Below, in pieces: positions 44,603-51,213 of a DNA stretch of 51,213 bases. Origin of the DNA: JBBQYA01 sp038209155 (lineage in GTDB: Bacteria; Bacteroidota; Bacteroidia; Sphingobacteriales; Sphingobacteriaceae). The translations under genes were made by a program, and so were the position numbers. Within the stretch, counting starts at the first letter, position 1. Each line of letters starts with the position of its first letter. The stretch is taken from the NCBI GenBank assembly GCA_038209155.1, contig JBBQYA010000008.1:1-51213 (forward strand). The letters run 5' to 3'. The notes beneath the pieces are model-generated. The model was not told the DNA's origin. It ran no database searches and saw only the letters and a program-made list of their open reading frames with translations.

Positions 44603-45217
44603 ATGTTCGATAGGCAAACTCTATTTATACCATCTTTTTATTTACCACCGATTTCTTATTTTGCTGAAATAGTTAAATCAGAATGCATTACAATAGTAGA
44701 TCATGAACTTTATCAGAAAAAGAGTTTTAGAAATAGATGTGAAATTTATTCTGCAAATGGAAAAATTCAATTATCTATTCCGTTAGAAACAGGAAGAAAT
44801 TCATCTAGAAAATTAATCATGAGAGAAGTGAAATTGAGTTTTGGAACAGATTGGAAAAAGAATCATTTAGCTTCTATAAAAAGTGCTTATGGTCGATCTC
44901 CTTATTTTGAATATTATGCAGATGATATTTTTGAGATTTACAAAAGAAAACATACTTTTTTACTTGATTTCAATACAGATATCTTAAAACACTTAGCAAA
45001 ATCTCTAAAGATTCTTTTAGAAATTAATACTAAACAAGATAACCACTCCAATATTAATACTTCTGAAAATAGGGAGAAAGAATATAATTTTCCAAAATAT
45101 TATCAGTCATTTTCAGAAAAACATGGATTTTTATCTGATTTAAGTATCATAGATTTACTCTTTCACCAAGGATCAGCTGCTTCAAAATATCTTAATGAAT
45201 TGAAAATAAGACTATAA
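44603..45217 (+). CDS. WbqC family protein
   Basis: A 204-residue protein of the WbqC family. It starts FIPSFYLPPISYFAEI and has SFRNRCEIYSANGKIQLSIPLE and DWKKNHLASIKSAYGRSPYFEYY, family signatures. Members occur with O-antigen or glycan loci, but the activity is not established. It is divergent from the GWxTD operon (62-base gap). Confidence 0.9.
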   Translation: MFDRQTLFIPSFYLPPISYFAEIVKSECITIVDHELYQKKSFRNRCEIYSANGKIQLSIPLETGRNSSRKLIMREVKLSFGTDWKKNHLASIKSAYGRSPYFEYYADDIFEIYKRKHTFLLDFNTDILKHLAKSLKILLEINTKQDNHSNINTSENREKEYNFPKYYQSFSEKHGFLSDLSIIDLLFHQGSAASKYLNELKIRL

Positions 45218-45244
45218 TTATTAAGAAATGTGAGTAATTCTACA

Positions 45245-45275
45245 TTGTAGGAAATAAGATAAAACTATACATTTG
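45245..45275 (+). promoter_or_regulatory. Bacteroidota promoter of the tandem lipoprotein genes
   Basis: TTG at 45245-45247, a 20-base spacer and TACATTTG at 45268-45275 match the phylum consensus. The leader of about 55 bases ends in an A-rich tract before ATG 45339, as in strongly expressed genes of this phylum. This is the best promoter match in the window. Confidence 0.65.
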
Positions 45276-45338
45276 CGAAGTTCTGTAAAACGGCAGGATA
45301 ATTGTAATCGAGTTTAAAAAATTTTAAAAAAAACAAAA

Positions 45339-46265
45339 ATGAAACTTAACAAAATTTTATCATTCTTATTTATTAGTGTTACTACGGCTGTAGTTATGAC
45401 GGGTTGTGGTGAAGATGATACCGTGGTTGATCCAGGTGCAGCAAAACCTTCAATTTCTGTAACTATACCTACTTCTGCAGTTGGTTCCTCAGTAGTTGGT
45501 GCTAAGGTTGGTTTTACTGTTGTGGCTACTTCAAATGTAACAAGCAATTCAGATTTAGAAAAATTCACTGTGTCTAGAAAGAATGTAGATGGAACGTCAA
45601 CTGCGTTAGAAAACATTTCTATACCAGCTGCAAATCAAAAAAACTATGGTTTTACAAATGATTTAGATGTTGGTACGGCAAAAGGAGAAGTAGTTTTTAC
45701 TTTTACTGTTGTTGACAAAAAAGGAGAAAGTAATACAGCTGCATACACAGTAAAAGTAGGTGGAGACATTAATATGTATACAGCTGTTTTATTAGGTAAT
45801 AAAGATAATGCTACTGATCCAAGTTTCTACGACGCAATTACAAATAATAAATTAAATCAAGCAGCAGCAGCAGCTGGTTCCGCTTCAGTTGATTTTGTTT
45901 ACTACCATGGTTTAAATAATGGACCAACTATAGCAGCACCAAGTAATTCTGATGCTCAATCAATTTACAATAATCCCGCTACAGGTATTCAAACTTGGGG
46001 AGTAAAGAATGCCACTAAATTTAAAGATATTACTTTGGATGAAGCAGCTTTTAATGCAATTACTAACGATACAGAAATTTTAACTGCTGCATCTGGTTCT
46101 GTTAATTCTGATGCTAAACAATTAAATTCGACTAAAACTTTCGCATTTATTACCGCATCTGGTTTAGGACGAGTTTCTAAAAGTGGTATTGTAAGAGTTA
46201 GTTCTGTAACTGGATCTAACAACTCGAGTGGATCTATTCTAATCTCTGTCAAAATTCAGAAATAA
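45339..46265 (+). CDS. Putative surface lipoprotein, unknown function
   Basis: A 308-residue lipoprotein: MKLNKILSFLFISVTTAVVM then MTGC with the lipid Cys at 22, followed by the acidic GEDDTVVD tail that may be a Bacteroidota surface-export signal. Residues about 35-145 form an Ig-like domain (GFTVVATSN, SDLEKFTVS and VVFTFTVVDKKGE). The C-terminal half (about 150-308) has GNKDNATDPSFYDAITNNK and KTFAFITASGLGR, reminding me of uncharacterised exported Bacteroidota proteins. The first half is related to the next gene. It has a clear promoter and a strong terminator. Confidence 0.75.
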   Translation: MKLNKILSFLFISVTTAVVMTGCGEDDTVVDPGAAKPSISVTIPTSAVGSSVVGAKVGFTVVATSNVTSNSDLEKFTVSRKNVDGTSTALENISIPAANQKNYGFTNDLDVGTAKGEVVFTFTVVDKKGESNTAAYTVKVGGDINMYTAVLLGNKDNATDPSFYDAITNNKLNQAAAAAGSASVDFVYYHGLNNGPTIAAPSNSDAQSIYNNPATGIQTWGVKNATKFKDITLDEAAFNAITNDTEILTAASGSVNSDAKQLNSTKTFAFITASGLGRVSKSGIVRVSSVTGSNNSSGSILISVKIQK

Positions 46266-46280
46266 TAAAATTAATAAAAG

Positions 46281-46311
46281 AAACCTCTTCAATGCGAAGA
46301 GGTTTTTTTTT
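46281..46311 (+). terminator. Terminator after the 308-residue lipoprotein gene
   Basis: A perfect 10-bp stem (46281-46290 with 46296-46305), 5-base loop and nine T. It separates the two related lipoprotein genes. Confidence 0.9.
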
Positions 46312-46356
46312 GTTAGAAATTTAAATGTATTTTCGAGCTTTAAAAACAATCTATCT

Positions 46357-46776
46357 ATGCGATCTAAAAACCTACTTTTCTTAATTACACTATTTACTTC
46401 CTTATTAGCAATATCTTCATGTAAAAAAGATGCTAGTATCAACGAACCTATTAAAGTAGAAATAAGGCTCCTTTTTCCTACTGGAAAAACAGACACAGTT
46501 AATGTTAATGATTCAATTAGGTTTGCATTAGTTAGTACTTCCAATTTAACTTTTTATAAGGATTTGGAAAAGTTTACTGTTAATCTATCTTCTACGAATG
46601 GAGGGCAAAACGGAAACATTATTGGAGTTCAGATAAAAAAATCAGAGGCAAAAACATATACATTTGATCGCTTTATAAAAGTCGGAAATATAAAATGTAA
46701 TCAAAATTACACTTTTAGTGTTCGCGACATTGATGGAGAAGAAGCAAGGGTAAGTTTTCCAATCGTAGTTCAATAG
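46357..46776 (+). CDS. Small lipoprotein related to the preceding gene
   Basis: A 139-residue lipoprotein: LITLFTSLLAISSC with Cys22 as lipid site. The mature part (about 30-139) is one Ig-like domain resembling residues 35-145 of the preceding protein: both have VSTSN/VATSN, DLEKFTV and a terminal TFSV/TFTV strand followed by D-G-E. It looks like a tandem duplication with loss or gain of the C-terminal half. The start follows a terminator by 45 bases, so it needs read-through or its own promoter; I see none that fits well. Confidence 0.65.
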   Translation: MRSKNLLFLITLFTSLLAISSCKKDASINEPIKVEIRLLFPTGKTDTVNVNDSIRFALVSTSNLTFYKDLEKFTVNLSSTNGGQNGNIIGVQIKKSEAKTYTFDRFIKVGNIKCNQNYTFSVRDIDGEEARVSFPIVVQ

Positions 46777-46819
46777 AAAAAAATATGAAAAACAATAAAT
46801 AATTTTATCATAAATTAAA

Positions 46820-46853
46820 AAAAATGCCTTCAAATAATGAAGGCATTTTTTTT
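46820..46853. terminator. Bidirectional terminator between lipoprotein and SDR genes
   Basis: A perfect 13-bp stem (46820-46832 with 46838-46850), AATAA loop, and T/A runs on both sides, between convergent genes. Confidence 0.9.
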
Positions 46854-46856
46854 ATG

Positions 46857-47561
46857 TTACGATTGTGGTTGACTAGGTCGTACTTCTATTTTACTTGGTA
46901 AGGTTCTGGGTGCCATATTTATTAAACTAATTACTAATTGCCCAATATCCTCAGGTTGTATTTTCCAAGCATCTTTCTCATTCGGTTCATGATTGTTGAA
47001 ATGAGTAGCCACTGAGCCAGGCATGATAGTAGTTACTTTTATTTTATCTTTTCTTAAATCCAACATAATAGCTTGAGAAAAACCGACTACACCAAATTTA
47101 CTTGCATTATATGCACTTCCTTCGGCAAAAAAGTTGATACCAGCAAGGCTAGAAATCGTTATAAAGTATCCTTCGCTTTTTTTCAATTCTGAGTAAACTG
47201 CTTTTATTCCATAAAAAACTCCTGTTAGATTTGTATCTATCGTTTCTTTCCAATCTTCTTCTGTTAAATCTTGAATAGGAGCAAAGTGCCCAATCCCAGC
47301 ATTAGCAATAAAATAATCAATGTTTCCCCACTTCTCTACAACCGTTTTTACCAATTCTATTTGAGAATTCATGTTTCGAACATCGGCAACCAAACCCATA
47401 GCAAAGTCTGTTTTTAATAAATTAAGTTTTGCAACAGCCTTATCTACTGTTTTTTGTTCTCTACCAGTGATTGCAACCCGAATACCATTTTTAATCATAG
47501 CTTCTGCTACTCCAAAACCAATCCCTTTGGTTCCACCTGTTATTATTGCAGTTTTCATCAT
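46857..47561 (-). CDS. Short-chain dehydrogenase/reductase
   Basis: A classical SDR of 234 residues. Motifs: TGGTKGIG (nucleotide binding), ADVRN, NAGIGHFAP, ISSLAG with the catalytic Ser, YNASKFG (YxxxK) and PGSVATHF. These resemble 3-oxoacyl-ACP reductase-like enzymes; the substrate is not known. An upstream ATG 47591 would add ten residues (LLIQIKFNT) before the Rossmann strand, so 47561 or 47558 (MM) is chosen. Confidence 0.9.
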   Translation of the reverse strand: MMKTAIITGGTKGIGFGVAEAMIKNGIRVAITGREQKTVDKAVAKLNLLKTDFAMGLVADVRNMNSQIELVKTVVEKWGNIDYFIANAGIGHFAPIQDLTEEDWKETIDTNLTGVFYGIKAVYSELKKSEGYFITISSLAGINFFAEGSAYNASKFGVVGFSQAIMLDLRKDKIKVTTIMPGSVATHFNNHEPNEKDAWKIQPEDIGQLVISLINMAPRTLPSKIEVRPSQPQS

Positions 47562-47627
47562 TGTGTTAAATTTTATTTGAATTAGTAACACAAAAACCGA
47601 GCATTTAATTTTTGCTTTTGCAAAATA

Positions 47628-48596
47628 TTAATTAAATGAGTTTTGCAATAGTTCCATTAATTTATTTTTTTGTTGAGCATATTGTTGTTCAGAAAACAAA
47701 TACCAATTGCAAGAATTACCAGTTTCTCGATTCAAATCCTCGAAAAAATAAAATGTAATTCCATTCTGAAAGATCAATTTACCGTTGGTTTGATTGGAAC
47801 AAGAAGTGACACCCAAGACACTTTTTGTACTTCCAGAAATTGAATAATTAACCTTTTTTGATTCTTGAAAAGGAATTCTTAAATCCTGACCAGTAAGGGT
47901 ATAACTTATTCCATCAACCGTCAATTGAACAAGAGCAGTAGAGCCAAACTGGCTTAGCATAGAGGAATAATCTGAACTACTTATAGTGATAAAGTTTTCG
48001 TTTGAACCTGAATTATCCACTTCCTGAACGTTAGGGTTTGAATTATCAGCGTTCTCTATTTCTGCTAGTTTATTGGACGACGGTTTTTCTACTTCTGAAA
48101 TATTTTTGAGAACTACAATTTTTCCAAAATCAGTTTCGCTTACATTAAAATTGATTCTCATATTTTTGCTTACATTTTTATATCCAAAACCTTGAAGAGA
48201 AAGGCTGGCTAATTTTTCATTTTTCCCATCTATTTCAAACATAAATATTCCTTCACTATCTGTATTTCTGATTTTATCAATTTCACCTACATGAATCGAT
48301 ACTTCTAAACTTTTGATTCCATTTCCTTCTGCATCTACTGCTTGACCTTTCACTATTATTTTATTAAAGTCATCAGTATTATTCTTTTTTAAATAAGCAT
48401 ATGTCAAAATACCCATAATTGCTACAATACCCGAAACTGTAACAATACTTTTAATGATGCTATAACTATGTTGAACCGTCATTTGACTCATAAAATTTTT
48501 ATGAATCAAACTTCTAAATATTAAAACCAAAGCTCCGATTGCAATACCAGCAATACCAGCAATTTTTCCGAGATTCTCTAATCCTCCTAAATCCAT
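47628..48596 (-). CDS. Two-TM protein with carboxypeptidase-regulatory-like domain, unknown
   Basis: A 322-residue membrane protein. The N-terminus has two hydrophobic segments (about 8-30 IAGIAGIAIGALVLIF, then about 48-69 SIVTVSGIVAIMGILTYAYL) joined by a short loop FRSLIHKNFMSQMT. A beta-sandwich domain follows (about 80-165: VKGQAVDAEGNGIKSLEVSI and IRNTDSEGIFMFEI), resembling carboxypeptidase-regulatory-like domains. Then comes a polar linker (about 165-205) and an unrecognised C-terminal domain (about 205-322, with SSCSNQTNGKLIF-like and GNSCNWYLF residues, three Cys). No transport or enzyme motif is visible. See findings. Confidence 0.6.
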   Translation of the reverse strand: MDLGGLENLGKIAGIAGIAIGALVLIFRSLIHKNFMSQMTVQHSYSIIKSIVTVSGIVAIMGILTYAYLKKNNTDDFNKIIVKGQAVDAEGNGIKSLEVSIHVGEIDKIRNTDSEGIFMFEIDGKNEKLASLSLQGFGYKNVSKNMRINFNVSETDFGKIVVLKNISEVEKPSSNKLAEIENADNSNPNVQEVDNSGSNENFITISSSDYSSMLSQFGSTALVQLTVDGISYTLTGQDLRIPFQESKKVNYSISGSTKSVLGVTSCSNQTNGKLIFQNGITFYFFEDLNRETGNSCNWYLFSEQQYAQQKNKLMELLQNSFN

Positions 48597-48755
48597 GGTT
48601 GTTTTTTATTTAAATGTATAAATTTTGTTTTAAACTTTATTCATCTAAATTTATTCATGAATTAAAAATAATTTACCTTAATGCCAATCAATTATTTTAG
48701 TTTAGAATCTTCTATTTTAAAAAAAATAAAAAATAGTTGAAATGAATAGTAAAAT

Positions 48756-49139
48756 ATGAAAAGTTTTAAAAAATATTACAAAATTAATGGGACACCAGAA
48801 GAGGTTTATATTTCTTTGACTACGGCTTTCAGTATATCTCTGTGGACTGGTGCTGAGGCTATTATGGAAGCAATTCCTGATACCGAATTTTCGCTTTGGG
48901 ATGGTGATATTTCTGGTAGAAACATTGGTTTCATTCCAGACAAGAGAATAGAACAAGAATGGTATTTTGGCGATCAAGAAGAAAAATCTATCGTTACTAT
49001 TATTCTACATCAAGATAAAAATTCCACAAGCGTGGAGTTGCATCATACCAATATTCCAGATGAGGCTTATGAAGATATTGTTCAGGGATGGAATGAAGCC
49101 TATTTTGGAAGTTTAGCCGACTTTTTTAACGAAGATTGA
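48756..49139 (+). CDS. SRPBCC/AHSA1-type protein
   Basis: A 127-residue Bet v1-like fold protein. It starts with a strand (KSFKKYYKINGTPEEVYISL), has LWTGAEAIMEAIPDTEFSLWDGDISGRNI and ends VELHHTNIPDEAYEDIVQGWNEAYFGSLADFF, typical of small AHSA1/SRPBCC proteins. Ligand unknown. It overlaps the convergent topoisomerase gene by 40 bases, so its last 13 codons are shared in antisense. Confidence 0.85.
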   Translation: MKSFKKYYKINGTPEEVYISLTTAFSISLWTGAEAIMEAIPDTEFSLWDGDISGRNIGFIPDKRIEQEWYFGDQEEKSIVTIILHQDKNSTSVELHHTNIPDEAYEDIVQGWNEAYFGSLADFFNED

Positions 49140-50209
49140 GTTTTTGCTTTTTCTTGTTTTTTAGAAACATTTCTATGTTCTTTTAAAAATGAAAGCAAGA
49201 TTTTTTCATCATTTCCTAAAGAATAGGTTTTAGAATCTTCCGTTGATTTATCGATCAACTTTAATTTTTTTGACAATAAACCTTGCTCATAGGCTTCCAA
49301 TAAGGGCGGAAAAACATAGGATTTTTTACAAACGGTTCTAGTATTTCCTAATCGTTGTGAGACTACATCTAAAGCAGAATTTATTTGTTTTTTTCGAGCA
49401 GTAATTGCTTCTGGAAATTCATGTAAAGCAAGAAACCGAAAAGCTTCTAAAGTGCCAGACCAAGTTCTGAAATCTTTTGCTGTAAAATCACAACCTGTAA
49501 TTTCTCTAATATAATTATTGATCATACCAGAGTTTATGGATTTATGATCGCCACTAGGAGTGTAATATTGAAATAATTCTTGACCAGGAATATCTTTACA
49601 TTTCAACACTAATTCGGCAAGAATTTTATCTTTAATAATAATGGTATGCTTTATACTTTTTTTACCCACAAAAGAAAGTTGAATTTTGTGATCTGCGATT
49701 TTCACATGCCGATCTTGAAGCGTTGTTAATCCAAATGTATTATACAGTTTCTTATAACTTTCATTCCCAATTCTAATCAATGTTTTTTGCATAGTGTAAA
49801 CAGAGATTGCCAAAACTTTTCTTTCGTCTAATTCCTTTCTGCGCAAATCTTTTGAGATTTTTTTTCTAAAATCAGGTAATGACTGTCCAAATTCCAAGAG
49901 ACGATAATACTTGGTTTCATTTCTTTTACTTACCCATTTGCTGTGATAGCAATATTGTTTTCTGCCGGCTGCATCTATGCCTGTGCATTGCAAATGACCT
50001 TTTTCATTTTTTGCAATCCACACGTTTTGCCAAGCCGGTGGTATTGCAAGCAGTTTAATTCGTTGTAAAGTTTTTTCGTCTTTTATTTTTTCCTTCTTGT
50101 CTGAATAGTATTCGAAATTGTTTTTACGAACCATTCGGGAAAATCCAGCATTAGAATCTGTTTGAAAAATTAGATCTGTATCTACTAATAATTGTTCTGT
50201 GTCAGTCAT
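49100..50209 (-). CDS. DNA topoisomerase IB (poxvirus type)
   Basis: A 369-residue type IB topoisomerase that relaxes supercoils through a 3'-phosphotyrosyl link. Catalytic residues visible: Arg146 (LIRIGNE), Lys183 or 184 (FVGKKSI), Arg248 (DFRTW) and nucleophile Tyr298 (CKKSYVFP). LGNT at 287-290 has Asn where vaccinia has His, as in bacterial members. The C-terminal tail is Lys-rich. It is a standalone gene with a convergent overlap. Confidence 0.94.
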   Translation of the reverse strand: MTDTEQLLVDTDLIFQTDSNAGFSRMVRKNNFEYYSDKKEKIKDEKTLQRIKLLAIPPAWQNVWIAKNEKGHLQCTGIDAAGRKQYCYHSKWVSKRNETKYYRLLEFGQSLPDFRKKISKDLRRKELDERKVLAISVYTMQKTLIRIGNESYKKLYNTFGLTTLQDRHVKIADHKIQLSFVGKKSIKHTIIIKDKILAELVLKCKDIPGQELFQYYTPSGDHKSINSGMINNYIREITGCDFTAKDFRTWSGTLEAFRFLALHEFPEAITARKKQINSALDVVSQRLGNTRTVCKKSYVFPPLLEAYEQGLLSKKLKLIDKSTEDSKTYSLGNDEKILLSFLKEHRNVSKKQEKAKTQSSLKKSAKLPK

Positions 50210-50483
50210 ATATAATCAAGCAGATAATCAATTAACGGGCAAAAGATTTTTGTAAAAACCAATTATTAAAAAAAGTCTAAAAATTAAGTTTAAATGCATA
50301 TTTCTCAAATTTTCCTTTTTTAGATTCAAAATTTTATTGTGTATGCCAACAAAAATTTGGTCAGAAAATTCCCCTTCATTGTATATAATCTTGCAATAAT
50401 ATGTTGAAAATATTAGCTTAAAGTCCTTAAATAAAATGGTACGATTGTTTCGTTTAATTTGATATTAATTTAAACTAAACAAA

Positions 50484-50951
50484 ATGGAAACGAAGAATGA
50501 AAATTTAATCAGTGGTCTTAATAATCTAATTGAGATCAATAATGATAGAATAGTAGGATACAATAAAGCATCCGATAAATCGGAAGACTCAGAATTAAAA
50601 CCTTTATTTTATGAAATGGCAAGAAAAAGCCGAGAATTTGGCGGTGCTTTATCTGGTGAGGTAAGATCATTAGGTGGCGAGCCAGCAGAAGGAACAAAAA
50701 CTTCTGGAAAATTTCATAGAGCTTGGATAGATGTAAAAGTTGCATTAGCAGGTCACGAAAGAAAAACAATTCTTGAATCTTGCGTATTTGGAGAAGATGC
50801 AATTCAAAATGAATACATGGATGTGTTAAAAAGCGAAGATTTGAATTCAAATGCTGCCGTAAAAACTATGGTTTCTGATCAACAAAAATCACTAAAAGAA
50901 GATCATGATAAAATAGTATCCATGAGGGACACTGCTAAAGAATTTAGTTAA
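50484..50951 (+). CDS. PA2169-family four-helix bundle protein (DUF2383)
   Basis: A 155-residue helical protein of DUF2383 type. It has LISGLNNLIEINNDRIVGYNKASDK, the LFYEMARKSREFGGALSGEV helix and DVKVALAGHERKTILESCVFGEDAIQNEY, which hold the carboxylate and His residues typical of ferritin-like members. Function is unknown; often stress-induced. A decamer TTGTTTCGTT (50445-50454) lies 30 bases upstream of the start. Confidence 0.88.
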   Translation: METKNENLISGLNNLIEINNDRIVGYNKASDKSEDSELKPLFYEMARKSREFGGALSGEVRSLGGEPAEGTKTSGKFHRAWIDVKVALAGHERKTILESCVFGEDAIQNEYMDVLKSEDLNSNAAVKTMVSDQQKSLKEDHDKIVSMRDTAKEFS

Positions 50952-50971
50952 ATATCAGTAAATATTGTAAT

Positions 50972-51000
50972 AAAAAAACCTCCAAGTTGGAGGTTTTTTT
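50972..51000. terminator. Bidirectional terminator between DUF2383 and last gene
   Basis: A 12-bp stem (50972-50983 with 50989-51000) including ACCTCC/GGAGGT, a 5-base loop, and A/T runs on both sides, between convergent genes. Confidence 0.88.
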
Positions 51001-51014
51001 ATTTCTGACTTTTT

Positions 51015-51213
51015 TTATAAATCGAATATTTCACCTTTAAGCGGCATGTAAACAGTCTCAAAGCCACTCTCCAATAATCCAGCTTTAAGATCGCGCATTG
51101 CATCTGGTTCCCCGTGAACTAAAAATATAGCTTTCAGCTTTTCTTTGTTTAAAACAGAAATATAATTAATCAAATCATCGTGATCTGCATGTCCACTTAA
51201 TTGATCTGTACGC
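51015..51213 (-). CDS. Beta-CASP metallo-hydrolase (RNA-specificity type), 3' end only
   Basis: The last 65 codons of a gene cut by the window edge; the stop is at 51015-51017. The visible peptide has LSGHADHDDLINYI, which contains the His of the C-terminal RMMBL/beta-CASP motif, and AIFLVHGEPDAM, then YMPLKGEIFDL. This end is typical of MBL-fold RNA-processing exonuclease-like proteins (YSH1/CPSF73-like). Full domain content cannot be seen. Confidence 0.85.
   Translation of the reverse strand, partial: RTDQLSGHADHDDLINYISVLNKEKLKAIFLVHGEPDAMRDLKAGLLESGFETVYMPLKGEIFDL

Noticed and set aside
45314..45616. Antisense open frame over the lipoprotein start
   Set aside because: It lies opposite a gene with promoter, signal peptide and terminator; it shows only a low-complexity T/V/P-rich peptide.

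Overview
The window reads as a chromosomal segment of a Bacteroidota bacterium. It is strongly AT-rich (roughly 30% G+C by eye) and densely coded. It carries families typical of that phylum: a GWxTD-domain protein, WbqC, a Bacteroidota-type LptD, an ABM/SAM-hydrolase pair next to phoH-purC, a STAS gene next to rnz, an aroQ/xerD neighbourhood, a ComEC without the C-terminal metallo-beta-lactamase domain, and many lipoproteins. Several intergenic regions contain the Bacteroidota promoter signature TAnnTTTG, some with an upstream TTG/TTTG. I could not fix the genus. No rRNA, tRNA, CRISPR, insertion sequence or prophage was found.

Layout. 0.5-4.4 kb: a type III polyketide synthase, a methyltransferase and a FAD-dependent oxidoreductase, an arrangement resembling alkylresorcinol/phenolic-lipid tailoring loci, interrupted by a DUF892 ferritin-like stress gene with its own terminator. 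4.4-9 kb: a SAM-hydrolase-like/ABM pair divergent from phoH-purC-STAS-rnz. 9-14.7 kb: envelope genes (MlaD-like, amidase, LptD, DUF4197 lipoprotein) and a lipoprotein MsrB. 14.8-16.4 kb: cytidine deaminase and an MpaB-family oxygenase. 16.5-21.7 kb: a probable operon of PBP1A, a 63-residue membrane peptide and an orphan solute-binding protein, then an MBL-fold hydrolase and an OmpA-type lipoprotein. 21.8-26.4 kb: a NatAB-like exporter, an atypical SDR, a GNAT enzyme and small stress-type or lipoprotein genes. 26.6-35.1 kb: a MacB-like permease, heptose-kinase-like PfkB protein, aminotransferase, outer-membrane barrel, CDF transporter, Nudix enzyme, enoyl-CoA hydratase and ComEC.

A repeat-bearing gap of about 800 bases (35.1-35.9 kb) precedes a tandem universal stress protein. 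36.9-41.2 kb holds an EamA exporter, ribD, prmC, xerD and aroQ. 41.1-44.5 kb is a tightly overlapping envelope operon (GWxTD, acyltransferase, glycosyltransferase). 44.6-51.2 kb has WbqC, two related tandem lipoproteins, an SDR, an unrecognised two-TM/beta-sandwich protein, an SRPBCC protein, topoisomerase IB, a DUF2383 four-helix protein and the 3' end of a beta-CASP-type metallo-hydrolase.

Most of the window is core metabolism and envelope biogenesis. The accessory-looking material is the polyketide locus with its embedded DUF892 gene and a small Cys-rich ORF, the long intergenic gap, the tandem lipoproteins, the PBP1A-linked orphan binding protein, and the membrane-anchored protein at 47.6-48.6 kb. 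I found no clear-cut new defence or mobile system; the polyketide locus is the best candidate for unusual biology.
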